In this document: piece by piece, positions 7,021 through 14,092 of the stretch | Layout: every line of letters starts with the position of its first letter | Position numbering within the stretch: position 1 is the first letter of the stretch | Source: an uncultured Clostridia bacterium | GTDB lineage: Bacteria; Bacillota; Clostridia; RGIG6154 | Direction: 5' to 3' | Length of the DNA: 16,448 nucleotides | Assembly: GCA_934446135.1 (NCBI GenBank) | Contig: CAKSDT010000034.1 | Coordinates: forward strand, 1 to 16,448 | The notes under the pieces: model-generated | Databases searched by the model: none | Told to the model about the DNA's origin: nothing | The model's input: the letters and a program-made list of their open reading frames with translations, nothing else | Translations under genes and position numbers: made by a program

Positions 7021-7548
7021 TTAATGAATATCTATATATTCGGCCTTTATATGAGGAATGGAAATTTGATTTCCCAAAACAGCCTGATAATCCTTTATTC
7101 CTTTAATTTCTCCGTATACAGTTACTATATCGTCTTCAAGTATCCTGCTTTCGTTATCATCTTTTCTATTATAATCAACATATATTGTGTCATCCCACAA
7201 TCCATATTGACCTTGCGTTGTATTTATTCGCAAAACAACTTTTTTTCCGTTTTCCTGAACCTGTACGACCTTACCTTTGAAATATGCTTTTTGACCTATA
7301 TAATCGTTAGGATTTCTTGCTATCTCATTGTAAGCAACGACACCGCACTGTGCCTTATATTCATCCTCGGATAAAATAACTTCTTCATTGCTTGAGGTTG
7401 TTTTATCAATTGGCTTGTTTGTGATGCTATCGTTGTTTGATACCGAAATATATCCAACAAAGAGTGCAATAATTAGCCAAAACCACCATTTTTTGAATAA
7501 CGGTTTTTTAATTTTTGAACCGTAGGGTGTATATATTTCTTCTTTCAT
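7021..7548 (-). CDS. Membrane-anchored OB-fold protein (tRNA_anti-like)
   Basis: The function is unknown. A basic N-terminus (KKPLFKKWWFWLIIALFVGY) forms one membrane segment at about 18-37, followed by a Ser/Thr/Asn-rich linker. From about residue 65 comes a soluble domain with ARNPNDYIGQKAYFKGKVVQ, VVLRINTTQGQYG, DTIYVDY and DDIVTVYGEIKG, the strand pattern of the small OB-fold family tRNA_anti-like (PF12869) common in Firmicutes. The C-terminal domain is expected outside the cell. It starts 40 bases after the copper-amine-oxidase-N gene on the same strand, with AGGGGGAA before the ATG, so the two are probably cotranscribed. Confidence 0.75.
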   Translation of the reverse strand: MKEEIYTPYGSKIKKPLFKKWWFWLIIALFVGYISVSNNDSITNKPIDKTTSSNEEVILSEDEYKAQCGVVAYNEIARNPNDYIGQKAYFKGKVVQVQENGKKVVLRINTTQGQYGLWDDTIYVDYNRKDDNESRILEDDIVTVYGEIKGIKDYQAVLGNQISIPHIKAEYIDIH

Positions 7549-7588
7549 ATGAAAATTTCCCCCTGCTAATAAAATTTTTTCTTTTGTT

Positions 7589-8563
7589 CTATTTTAAAGA
7601 AAACCAAATTGTTTTTTCGGCGTTGTATTCAGTGCCATAATTATATGTAACGGTGAAGTAATCTGCGGTTTCGCCATCAGTTAATTCTTTCGTATCTATC
7701 TTTATATAGCAATCTGTTTCTCCGCCCGGATAAAGGTCAATGTCAGAATTTAATGGAGAAATTGAAGAGTACCGGGAATAACTATCGAGTTTTTTAAATT
7801 TGCTAGTTACAACATTAGAAGATAACATACTAAAGTCATCGCAGGAATCACTGCCGGTATACTCTAACAATTTTATGTGCCCCTTTAAAAGCCAGTCATT
7901 TTCATCAAAGAAATACCCGTTTGTACATTGTTTTTTTATATCTTCGGGACTTAAAAGAGAGTCTATTGTCAGACTGCAAATACCGCTTTCTCCTTTTAAC
8001 CATCTGTCAAAAAACTTAAACGAAACTGTAGAGCCCAGTTTGTACGGATGATTTCTTGAACCGTCTACCACATTTGAAATGTTATATTTCTGATTTTTGC
8101 TTATCAGCACAGACTGTGTCATTTCATCCCAATTTACATTATATCCAAATGCCTCGGCAACATATCTTGCGGGTGCAAGTGTTCTGCCGTTGATTATAAC
8201 AGGTGACACATCCATTGAATGAGGTACGCCGTTTATATATTCAGTTGTACTGTTCAATGTCATTTTTACTGTTGTGTTTTCCTTTACGCAAGTTGCAGTT
8301 TGTGTCGAGTCATCCCAATCAACAGTTGCCCCCATAGCCTCAAAAATAGCACGGATTGGAACCATTGTTCTGTTATTTACAGTTTGAGGGGGAACATCAA
8401 AATTAATTTTTTCTCCGTCGCTTCCGCTGAAATCTTCAAGGTATACATTAATGTTTTCTGTTGCGGCAGATACACTGATTGCAACAGAACTTATTAAAAA
8501 TACTGCAATTATTAATGTGATAAATTTTTTCAGAAACAATTTCCTTTCGTAATTTAGTTGCAT
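7589..8563 (-). CDS. Secreted protein with copper amine oxidase N-terminal domain
   Basis: This is an extracellular protein with a signal peptide (KKFITLIIAVFLISSVAISV, then SAATE). Residues of about 45-155 hold the copper_amine_oxidN1 module (PF07833): NNRTMVPIRAIFEAMGATVD, WDDSTQTATC, INGRTLAPARYVAEAFGYNV and WDEMTQSVLIS. This module is a wall-associated fold in Firmicutes and implies no oxidase activity. The rest (about 160-324) is rich in Asp, Ser and aromatic residues and is not recognised. The start is unsure: the ATG at 8563 has no ribosome binding site, while AAAGGA lies eight bases before an in-frame CTG (8531-8533) that would give the family-typical start MKKF, and only about two bases before a TTG (8537-8539). 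Confidence 0.8.
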   Translation of the reverse strand: MQLNYERKLFLKKFITLIIAVFLISSVAISVSAATENINVYLEDFSGSDGEKINFDVPPQTVNNRTMVPIRAIFEAMGATVDWDDSTQTATCVKENTTVKMTLNSTTEYINGVPHSMDVSPVIINGRTLAPARYVAEAFGYNVNWDEMTQSVLISKNQKYNISNVVDGSRNHPYKLGSTVSFKFFDRWLKGESGICSLTIDSLLSPEDIKKQCTNGYFFDENDWLLKGHIKLLEYTGSDSCDDFSMLSSNVVTSKFKKLDSYSRYSSISPLNSDIDLYPGGETDCYIKIDTKELTDGETADYFTVTYNYGTEYNAEKTIWFSLK

Positions 8564-8613
8564 TTAAAATTTACGAATCGAAAGTTCCGCCCCTCCTTTT
8601 TTATATTTGTAAA

Positions 8614-8643
8614 TAAAAAATGCGTCTACCGAAGTAAACGCAT
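8614..8643 (-). terminator. Second (tandem) intrinsic terminator of the small RNA unit
   Basis: On the minus strand ATGCGTTTAC and GTAGACGCAT form ten pairs closed by a C(UUCG)G tetraloop, followed by a run of U. One pair is U-G on the minus strand but would be a C-A mismatch on the plus strand, so the structure is selected as minus-strand RNA. Confidence 0.85.
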
Positions 8644-8669
8644 AAAAAACGCAAACTCCGATAGTCGCG
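8644..8669 (-). terminator. First intrinsic terminator of the small RNA unit
   Basis: On the minus strand CGCGACT pairs with AGTTTGCG with one bulged T, loop ATCGG, followed by six T. Its first three bases are also the end of the closing stem of the RNA, so the two structures compete. Confidence 0.6.
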
Positions 8670-8817
8670 AAACCAATTTTATACAGTATGAGATACACAT
8701 ACACCTATAAATGGAATTTGCATTTTTTGCAATATTCAATATAGATGTATGCTTAACAAAAGATATAAGAAACATACCTCAACACTGTATAACATATTAA
8801 ATTGGTTTCGCATATTT

Positions 8818-8846
8818 ATTGTAACACATTTTTTATGATTTATCAA
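8818..8846 (-). promoter_or_regulatory. SigA-type promoter of the small RNA
   Basis: Read on the minus strand: TTGATA (8846-8841), a 17-base spacer ending in TGTGT, and TACAAT (8823-8818). The expected start, about seven bases on, is at 8811-8812, the first base of the long paired structure. Confidence 0.8.
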
Positions 8847-8897
8847 TATTATTGTAAATAAATATGAAAAATAATAGCGTTTTAAACAAAATTCAAT

Positions 8898-8942
8898 AAA
8901 AAAACCGTGCCTAATATGATTTAATTAAGCACGGTTTTTTTT
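8898..8942 (-). terminator. Intrinsic terminator of the lysine-type ABC transporter operon
   Basis: The arms CCGTGC (8905-8910) and GCACGG (8929-8934) are extended by A-T pairs on both sides, giving a 13-base stem with T-runs for either strand. It abuts the stop codon of the ATPase gene. The A-run and T-run overlap the coding end. Confidence 0.9.
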
Positions 8943-9681
8943 AATTTTCGTTCGTAAATCTTGAAAGAAATGCTTTTGTTTCGGGGTTTTTAGGATTTTT
9001 AAAGATTTCGTCCGGTGAACCCTCTTCACTAATAACCCCGTTATTCATATATACTATATGATTTGAAACATCTCTTGCAAATGCCATTTCGTGAGTTACT
9101 ATTATCATTGTAAGTCCCTCTTGGGCAATCTTTTTGATAACTTCCAAAACTTCGCCGACCATTTGCGGGTCTAATGCGGATGTTGGTTCGTCAAACAAAA
9201 TAACATCAGGATTCATTGCAAGGGCTCTGGCAATTGCAACTCTTTGTTTCTGACCGCCTGAAAGTTGTTTGGGTTTTGCATTTATATAAGGCGTCATACC
9301 TACTTTTTCAAGGTAAAACATAGCATTTTTCTTTGCTTCTTCTTTGTTTCTCTTTAAAACTTTTATTTGACCTACCATACAGTTTTTAAGAACAGTCATA
9401 TTGTCAAAAAGATTAAATTGTTGAAAAACCATTTCAACCTTCGCTCTGTATGCAGGTATGTTTTTAGTTTCAAGAATATTTTTTCCGTTGTAAACAATCT
9501 GTCCGTCGGAGGGTTCTTCTAAAAGATTAATACACCTTAGCATCGTGGATTTTCCGGAACCGGATGAACCTATTATGCAGGTTACGTCGCCTTTGTTTAC
9601 AGAAAAGTTTATATTTTCAAGAACAGAGTTTTCACCGAAAGATTTTTTTAGACCTCTTATTGATATAATTTCATTTCCCAT
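8941..9681 (-). CDS. Polar amino acid ABC transporter, ATP-binding subunit (GlnQ/HisP type)
   Basis: This is the cytoplasmic ATPase that drives the importer. All motifs are intact: Walker A GSSGSGKST, Q-loop FQQFNLF, signature LSGGQKQRVAIARALA, Walker B VILFDEPTSALD and H-loop IIVTHEMAFARD. The length (246 residues) is standard for the polar amino acid uptake (PAAT) family, as is the EEGSPDEIFKNPKNPET tail. Its ATG shares one base with the stop of the permease gene (TGATG), indicating translational coupling. It is the last gene of the operon and is followed at once by the terminator. The lysine riboswitch upstream suggests lysine as substrate; the ATPase itself does not reveal it. Confidence 0.95.
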   Translation of the reverse strand: MGNEIISIRGLKKSFGENSVLENINFSVNKGDVTCIIGSSGSGKSTMLRCINLLEEPSDGQIVYNGKNILETKNIPAYRAKVEMVFQQFNLFDNMTVLKNCMVGQIKVLKRNKEEAKKNAMFYLEKVGMTPYINAKPKQLSGGQKQRVAIARALAMNPDVILFDEPTSALDPQMVGEVLEVIKKIAQEGLTMIIVTHEMAFARDVSNHIVYMNNGVISEEGSPDEIFKNPKNPETKAFLSRFTNEN

Positions 9682-10448
9682 CAGTTATCCTCCCTTATAG
9701 TGAAAATTTCGTTAGGCATAGTTGACGAATGGTGAATTATATAAGATGAAGGACCGTCAATCTTGTTTTCAATAAGTTTCAGTATTCTTGTGATTGTAAA
9801 TGTTAAAACAAAGTATATAACGCAGGCAACAACATAAGTTTCAAATATTGACCATGTCATTTTTGAAATTTTAGCGGTAAAGAAGTACAACTCCGTTACA
9901 CCTATAACATTTAAAACCGATGTATCTTTTATGTTTATTACAAATTCGTTGCTTATTGCCGGAAGTATGTTTCTCATTGCCTGGGGAACAACAACATTTG
10001 TCATTGTCTGCCAATGATTCATTCCTATTGAGTAAGCACCTTCAAACTGACCTTTATCTATGGAAATGATACCGCCTCTTACAATCTCAGCCATATAAGC
10101 ACCGGTATTTATTGAAACAATAAATATACCGGCAGGTATGAGGGGGAGGGTCTTTCCGTCGTGCATAAACGCATAACCCCAGAAAATAACCATCGACTGA
10201 ACCATCATAGGTGTTCCTCTGAACACTTCAACATATATGCTTATTATAACATTAACAATTTTGAGCAAAACCTTTATTATTGGGTTTTTAGATTCCGGTG
10301 TGGTTCTTATTATGCCTGTAATAAGCCCGATCAAAAGACCGATTATTGTGCCTGCAAGGGCTATAAGCATTGTATATCCGATACCTTGTAAAAAATAATC
10401 TTTATATTTTACGGAAATTTCGAAAACTTCCTTAACAAACTCTGCCAT
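9681..10448 (-). CDS. Polar amino acid ABC transporter, permease subunit
   Basis: This is a membrane subunit with about five hydrophobic segments (for example YTMLIALAGTIIGLLIGLIT and YVVACVIYFVLTFTITRI). The coupling loop EAA motif is seen as EGAYSIGMNHWQTMTNVVVP, followed by QAMRNILPAISNEFVINIKD, typical of HisM/GlnP-like permeases. FRGTPMMVQ is the other family hallmark. Residues 1-235 match the family; the last 20 or so (SYIIHHSSTMPNEIFTIRED) form an unusual polar tail. With one permease gene it probably works as a homodimer. GGAGA lies upstream of the ATG. It is separated from the binding protein gene by 58 bases that contain a hairpin. Confidence 0.93.
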   Translation of the reverse strand: MAEFVKEVFEISVKYKDYFLQGIGYTMLIALAGTIIGLLIGLITGIIRTTPESKNPIIKVLLKIVNVIISIYVEVFRGTPMMVQSMVIFWGYAFMHDGKTLPLIPAGIFIVSINTGAYMAEIVRGGIISIDKGQFEGAYSIGMNHWQTMTNVVVPQAMRNILPAISNEFVINIKDTSVLNVIGVTELYFFTAKISKMTWSIFETYVVACVIYFVLTFTITRILKLIENKIDGPSSYIIHHSSTMPNEIFTIREDN

Positions 10449-10467
10449 AAATTAATTCTCCGTTCAG

Positions 10468-10491
10468 CCGTCCGCTAAAAAAAGCGGACGG
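10468..10491 (-). other. Intercistronic hairpin between binding protein and permease genes
   Basis: CCGTCCGCT and AGCGGACGG form nine perfect pairs around a six-base loop that is all U in the minus-strand RNA. No U-tract follows it. Such hairpins commonly protect the upstream binding-protein message from 3' exonucleases, raising its yield over the permease; that role is inferred. Confidence 0.7.
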
Positions 10492-10506
10492 AGATATTTT
10501 TTTTAA

Positions 10507-11340
10507 TTATTCTTCATCGGGAGCAATTTTAACCATTTCGCTCATAAGGTCTTTCTGAGCATCAGAATCAAGGTCTTTGATTGCTTCGTTGATTTTGCTT
10601 GCAAGGTCTGAACCTTTCTTAACACCTACAGCGATACTTACTTCATCATCAGCAACTTTAAAGCCTGTATCGTTATTTACAAGTGCTACATATGAATATT
10701 CGGGATTTTCGCATACTGCCATAGCAGTAGGTTCCTCTGCAACATAACCGTCAATTGTTCCTGCACTGAGAGCCATAAACATTGTTGAGAAATCAGCAAG
10801 TTCGTTTACAGTTGCTTCAGTCTGGTCGGTAAGTGCCTGAAGATGGAAAGTACCCAACTGTGCCGCAATTTTCTTGCCTTTTAAGTCGGCAATTGATTTA
10901 ACATCATTCAATTTATCTTTTTTAGTTACTATAACAAGGTTTGAAGTATAGTAGTTATTTGAAAAGTCAATTTTTTCTTTTCTTTCTGATGTCGGACTCA
11001 TACCTGCGATAATCATATCAAGATTGCCTGACTGAACTGCAGGAATTAAACTATCCCATTCATAAGAATAAATTTCAAGTTCTTTTCCAAGTGCTTTTGC
11101 AATTTTCAAAGCGACCTGAACATCATAGCCGTTGGTATACATATTGTCAACATTTTTAATTGCAACCGCACCGTTTGAATCATCTGACTGTGACCAGTTA
11201 TACGGAGCATAGTTACATTCCATACCTACACGGAGTACATTGCTTTCTTCTTCGTTTTTTGCGTCACTGCCCTTTGTACCGCATGATGCAAATGAAAGCA
11301 CCATAACCAATGCCAATAAAACCGAAATAAACTTTTTCAT
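10507..11340 (-). CDS. Amino acid ABC transporter substrate-binding lipoprotein (family 3)
   Basis: This is an extracellular solute receptor anchored to the membrane. The signal peptide MKKFISVLLALVMVLSFASC ends in a lipobox with the acylated Cys20. The mature domain fits SBP_bac_3 (PF00497): LRVGMECNYAPYNW, NGYDVQVALKIAKALGKELE, WDSLIPAVQSGNLDMIIAGM, SPTSERKEKIDFSNNYY, LKGKKIAAQLGT and DGYVAEEPTA. The length (277 residues) is standard. The arginine of SPTSERKEKI is the residue that usually contacts the ligand carboxylate. The ATG is preceded by GGTGG in the leader. It is first in the operon and lies directly downstream of a lysine riboswitch, so lysine or a lysine-like cation is the likely ligand. 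Confidence 0.94.
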   Translation of the reverse strand: MKKFISVLLALVMVLSFASCGTKGSDAKNEEESNVLRVGMECNYAPYNWSQSDDSNGAVAIKNVDNMYTNGYDVQVALKIAKALGKELEIYSYEWDSLIPAVQSGNLDMIIAGMSPTSERKEKIDFSNNYYTSNLVIVTKKDKLNDVKSIADLKGKKIAAQLGTFHLQALTDQTEATVNELADFSTMFMALSAGTIDGYVAEEPTAMAVCENPEYSYVALVNNDTGFKVADDEVSIAVGVKKGSDLASKINEAIKDLDSDAQKDLMSEMVKIAPDEE

Positions 11341-11380
11341 TTTTTTCTACCACCTTTTAAAAATAATAAATTTGTGTAAC

Positions 11381-11420
11381 AAAAAGACCGTGAACGCTAT
11401 AAGTTAATCGCACACGGTCT
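11381..11420 (-). terminator. Attenuator terminator of the lysine riboswitch
   Basis: On the minus strand AGACCGTG (11420-11413) and CACGGTCT (11392-11385) form eight pairs followed by TTTT. The loop contains ATAGCG (11400-11395), which can pair instead with CGCTAT (11461-11456) in the 3' side of aptamer stem P1. That pairing gives a plausible antiterminator when lysine is absent. Confidence 0.8.
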
Positions 11421-11452
11421 AAAAATTCTATACCAAAATATACAATAAACTA

Positions 11453-11620
11453 CGGATAGCGCTTCACAATAGTGACAGTCTGCAACATATTTTGCTGCAA
11501 CCCAACACACAGCCCACAGGCAATAAACCGTGCATTTCGGCGGTGGTTCCTTTCGACCGATTCCGGCTGCCTGCCGCTTATGAACCGGTGTACTGATAAA
11601 TACCGCACCTCTACCAATTA
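11453..11620 (-). promoter_or_regulatory. Lysine riboswitch aptamer (L box)
   Basis: Read on the minus strand, the conserved core of the lysine riboswitch appears in order: GGTAGAGGTGCGG, then TCAGTA, then GGTCGAAAGGAACC, then ACCGCCGAAATGCA, and finally CTGTCACTATTGTG followed by AAGCGCTATC. The closing stem P1 pairs GGTAG (11615-11611) with CTATC (11459-11455), with one G-U pair. It lies between a strong promoter and a terminator ahead of the binding-protein gene. In known examples lysine binding stabilises P1 and lets the terminator form, shutting off biosynthesis or uptake. Boundaries are approximate. Confidence 0.9.
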
Positions 11621-11658
11621 GTTGATTATAAACAACATATTAAATTGTCTTCATCGAA

Positions 11659-11687
11659 AATATAACACACTTTTTTCGAATTGTCAA
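11659..11687 (-). promoter_or_regulatory. SigA-type promoter of the lysine riboswitch/ABC operon
   Basis: On the minus strand: a perfect TTGACA (11687-11682), a 17-base spacer and TATATT (11664-11659) preceded by TGT. The predicted start is near 11652, giving a leader of about 310 bases that holds the riboswitch. Confidence 0.9.
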
Positions 11688-11715
11688 CACCTTTTTTCAA
11701 AAAATACAAATTTTT

Positions 11716-12372
11716 TTAAATAATTCCAAATCCGGCGACTTCACTTGTTGGAAGTGAGAATGCTATTGTTCCGGCTTCGGTATCGGGTCCCGCCTTTTCT
11801 ATTATAGCCTTCATAATAGCAGATTTTTGGGCAGATTTTGCAACGATAAGGACTATTTCTTTTTCCTGGGCAAGTGAAACATTGAAAAACTTTTGGTCTT
11901 TTTCTGTTCCCGTTCCTTTTCCGTGAACAACAGTTCCGCCCGTTGCACCCGCACTTCTTGCCGCATTCATTACAATATCCGTTCTTCCTCTGTTTGCTAT
12001 TGCAACTATAAGTTCATATGAATAGTTAAAATCCGGTGTGTATTTAACATTTTGTTCTCCGCCGCTTAAATATGCCAATGTTTTTCCTCCTCCAACGCTT
12101 TTTATAGGTATTGCCGTTAAAAAACCGTGTCCCGGTATACCTATAAACATTCTTTCTTTTTCAAGTTCTATCAGTTTTTTAGTCTTTTCGGGTGACGCCA
12201 CCGTGAGTGCCAGCCTTTTTTCGCTGTTTTCAATCCCCAGAATATCAAGCATATTCTTAGATGCTGTGCCTTTCCCGTGTAAAATGACTGATACATTTAA
12301 CTCAAGTTCTTTTAGTATTCCTGTAAGAGTTCCCAAACTTTCGGGATTTAATATTGATATAACATAATTCAT
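11716..12372 (-). CDS. PII-like protein with two tandem PII-type domains
   Basis: This is probably a soluble sensor partner of the DUF1538 membrane protein encoded just before it. Two repeats of a GlnB-like ferredoxin fold are seen: about 1-105 (MNYVISILNPESLGTLTGIL; SVILHGKGTAS) and about 115-218 (LIVAIANRGRTDIVMNAARS; GATGGTVVHGKGTGTEKDQK; FSLPTSEVAGF). The second repeat keeps the VVHGKG-type core of the PII family. Ligand residues cannot be judged from this alone. The ATG at 12372 is preferred over the one at 12387: GGAGG sits seven bases upstream, and the start overlaps the DUF1538 stop as ATGA. Confidence 0.8.
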   Translation of the reverse strand: MNYVISILNPESLGTLTGILKELELNVSVILHGKGTASKNMLDILGIENSEKRLALTVASPEKTKKLIELEKERMFIGIPGHGFLTAIPIKSVGGGKTLAYLSGGEQNVKYTPDFNYSYELIVAIANRGRTDIVMNAARSAGATGGTVVHGKGTGTEKDQKFFNVSLAQEKEIVLIVAKSAQKSAIMKAIIEKAGPDTEAGTIAFSLPTSEVAGFGII

Positions 12373-13907
12373 ACCGCTTCCTCCCATAGTTCAACAACAT
12401 CGTAATCTCCGTATTCGTAAACTTCCTTTTGCATTCTCTGGGCCTTAAATTCAGACACAAGTCCTAAGGTTTGTATGGATATAAGGGGCATAAGTGCAAC
12501 AAGTGCAACTATTCCGAAAGCATCAGACAGGACATTTCCGCCTACTGCCTGACTTGCACCTATTGCAAATTGAAGCATAAAAGTCGATGTCATAGGCCCC
12601 GACGCAACACCGCCTGAGTCAAAGGCAATTGCAGTATAAATATCAGGCACAAAAAATGACATTAAGATTGCAGCAATATATCCGGGCAATAAAAAATACA
12701 AAATAGGTATTCCGGTCAGAATTCTAACCGCTGAAAGTGCCATTGCAACAGATATTGCAACAGAAAGACTGAGTTTAACGGCTTTTCCGGATATGGCACC
12801 GGCACTTACTTCTTCAATTTGTTTTTCAAGCACTGAAACCGCAGGCTCTGCGAAAATAATAAACCAACCTATTATCATACAAAGCGGAATTGATATATAT
12901 TTTAACGGTCCCGATAAAATTTCCTTTCCCAAAACAGCACCGAGAGATGAAAATCCTACATTAACACCGGTTATGAAAAGAACAAGTCCTATATATGTAT
13001 AAACCAATCCGAAAAGTATTTTTGAAAGATTTACTTTTGAAAGTTTAAGTGAAAATATTTGAAATATCAAAAATATAACTACAATCGGCAGAAGAGAGAT
13101 CGAAATTTCTTTCATATAAACGGGGAGGGACTGTATGTATGCTTTACCTATTTGCACCGTATCAATGAATGAAAAATTGCTTACTTTTGCGACAGCGTCA
13201 GTTCCCGAATAGAAAAAGCCTAAAATTAAAACTGCAAGTACCGGGCCTATCGAACAAAGTGAAACAAGTCCGAAACTGTCTGATTCTGCCTTGTTGTCGC
13301 TTCTTATATTTGATACACCTATTCCCATTGCAAGAATAAACGGAACCGTCATCGGTCCTGTCGTCACACCACCGGAGTCAAATGCAATGCTCAAAAAATC
13401 CCTGTCAGTAAAAAATGCAAGTACGAAAACTATGCTGTAAAAAACAATAAGTAACAACTTAAGTTTAATACCTGTGATAATTCTCAGCATACAGACAGAA
13501 AGAAAAAAGCCAACTCCAATGCCTACCGCAACCAGCAGAGTAACATCATTTATGTGCGGAACCGTTGATGCCAAAACCTGAAGATCAGGCTCTGCAACTG
13601 TTACCGCAAAACCTAAAATAAAACTTATCAGCAGAATAAAAATAAGATTTTTGGTTTTTGTAATTGCAGTTCCCACTTCGTTTCCTATAGGGGTCATTGA
13701 CATCTCAGTTCCCAATGAAAAGAGTCCCATTCCTACAATAACCATAAGGGATCCGATAAAAAAGCATAGCAAAAGGTCTGTGCCTAAAGGAACGAATGTA
13801 AGACATAAAAAGGTCACAATTACAATTATGGGGAGAACTGAAAAAAGCGATTCCTTAATTTTTTCGAGCAAATTAACACGCTTTATATTAAAAATGTTTA
13901 CATACAA
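12369..13907 (-). CDS. DUF1538 family integral membrane protein (two-repeat form)
   Basis: This is a polytopic membrane protein with a tandem duplication. The first half carries TEMSMTPIGNEVGTAIT, VTVAEPDLQVLA and AFDSGGVTTGPMTVPFILAM. The second half repeats the plan with GVNVGFSSLGAVLG, IIFAEPAVSVLEKQI and AFDSGGVASGPMTSTFMLQF. The paired AEP and FDSGGV.(T/S)GPMT motifs are characteristic of DUF1538. Some family members have been reported to work as cation/proton antiporters (UmpA/UmpB); ion specificity here is unknown. The start is a TTG with AAGGAG seven bases upstream; a nearby ATG is out of frame and stops at once. The length (512 residues) fits a fused two-unit protein. Its stop overlaps the PII gene start. 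Confidence 0.85.
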   Translation of the reverse strand: MYVNIFNIKRVNLLEKIKESLFSVLPIIVIVTFLCLTFVPLGTDLLLCFFIGSLMVIVGMGLFSLGTEMSMTPIGNEVGTAITKTKNLIFILLISFILGFAVTVAEPDLQVLASTVPHINDVTLLVAVGIGVGFFLSVCMLRIITGIKLKLLLIVFYSIVFVLAFFTDRDFLSIAFDSGGVTTGPMTVPFILAMGIGVSNIRSDNKAESDSFGLVSLCSIGPVLAVLILGFFYSGTDAVAKVSNFSFIDTVQIGKAYIQSLPVYMKEISISLLPIVVIFLIFQIFSLKLSKVNLSKILFGLVYTYIGLVLFITGVNVGFSSLGAVLGKEILSGPLKYISIPLCMIIGWFIIFAEPAVSVLEKQIEEVSAGAISGKAVKLSLSVAISVAMALSAVRILTGIPILYFLLPGYIAAILMSFFVPDIYTAIAFDSGGVASGPMTSTFMLQFAIGASQAVGGNVLSDAFGIVALVALMPLISIQTLGLVSEFKAQRMQKEVYEYGDYDVVELWEEAV

Positions 13908-13985
13908 AGAAATTCTCCTTTCTGAATAAATATTTATATTGGAAAAATTTATAATATATTATATAATTATATATATCGTAGTTAT

Positions 13986-14015
13986 ATTTTAACACAGAAT
14001 TTTTTTGCGTGTCAA
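13986..14015 (-). promoter_or_regulatory. SigA-type promoter of the DUF1538/PII operon
   Basis: On the minus strand: a perfect TTGACA (14015-14010), an 18-base spacer and TAAAAT (13991-13986) preceded by TGT. The predicted start is near 13979. The leader that follows is almost purely A/T with self-complementary stretches. Confidence 0.8.
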
Positions 14016-14044
14016 GAAGGTTTATGTTAAGGTATTGCAAAAAA

Positions 14045-14062
14045 TTTATCTAATGTGATAAA
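14045..14062. promoter_or_regulatory. Inverted repeat, candidate operator of the PRD regulator gene
   Basis: TTTATC (14045-14050) and GATAAA (14057-14062) are separated by six bases. The site lies about 31 bases upstream of a perfect -10 box at 14093, where an activator would sit. Its role is inference. Confidence 0.35.
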
Positions 14063-14092
14063 AAATCAAAAATACAAACGCTGTTTTTCTTG

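Larger units (their letters stand above)
8614..8811 (-). ncRNA. Structured small RNA of unassigned family, 6S-like fold
   Basis: The transcript would run from about 8811 to 8644 (about 168 nt) or 8614 (about 198 nt). The 5' end GCGAAACCAATTT (8811-8799) pairs perfectly with AAATTGGTTTCGC (8679-8667). The stem continues after a 5-6 base bulge with TTATACAGT/ACTGTATAA and GAG/CTC. A long asymmetric internal loop follows, its 5' side about 27 nt. Beyond it ATACATCTATA pairs with TATAGGTGTAT (one G-U pair, valid only on this strand) and GAAT/ATTC plus TTGCA/TGCAA form the tip. An alternative GTATG/CATAC hairpin can form in the loop. A closing stem, central bubble and terminal stem at this length recall 6S RNA. 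No coding frame is apparent. The family is inference; the strand and transcription unit are well supported. Confidence 0.6.

Noticed and set aside
7024..7374. Open frame of 116 codons on the + strand
   Set aside because: It is an antisense shadow of the OB-fold protein gene, with no ribosome binding site and composition following the opposite frame.
8560..8593. GGAACTTTCG on the minus strand as an ECF sigma factor -35 element for the copper-amine-oxidase-N gene
   Set aside because: No matching -10 (CGTC-like) follows at 15-17 bases, so the -35 resemblance is probably chance.
8667..8811. MITE-type mobile element bounded by 13-base terminal inverted repeats
   Set aside because: No target-site duplication flanks the repeats; a promoter positioned exactly at one end, terminators at the other and strand-specific G-U pairs fit an RNA gene better.
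11453..11620. T-box leader as an explanation for the structured 5' region of the ABC operon
   Set aside because: The T-box antiterminator core (AGGGTGGNACCGCG) is absent, while the lysine aptamer core motifs occur in the right order.
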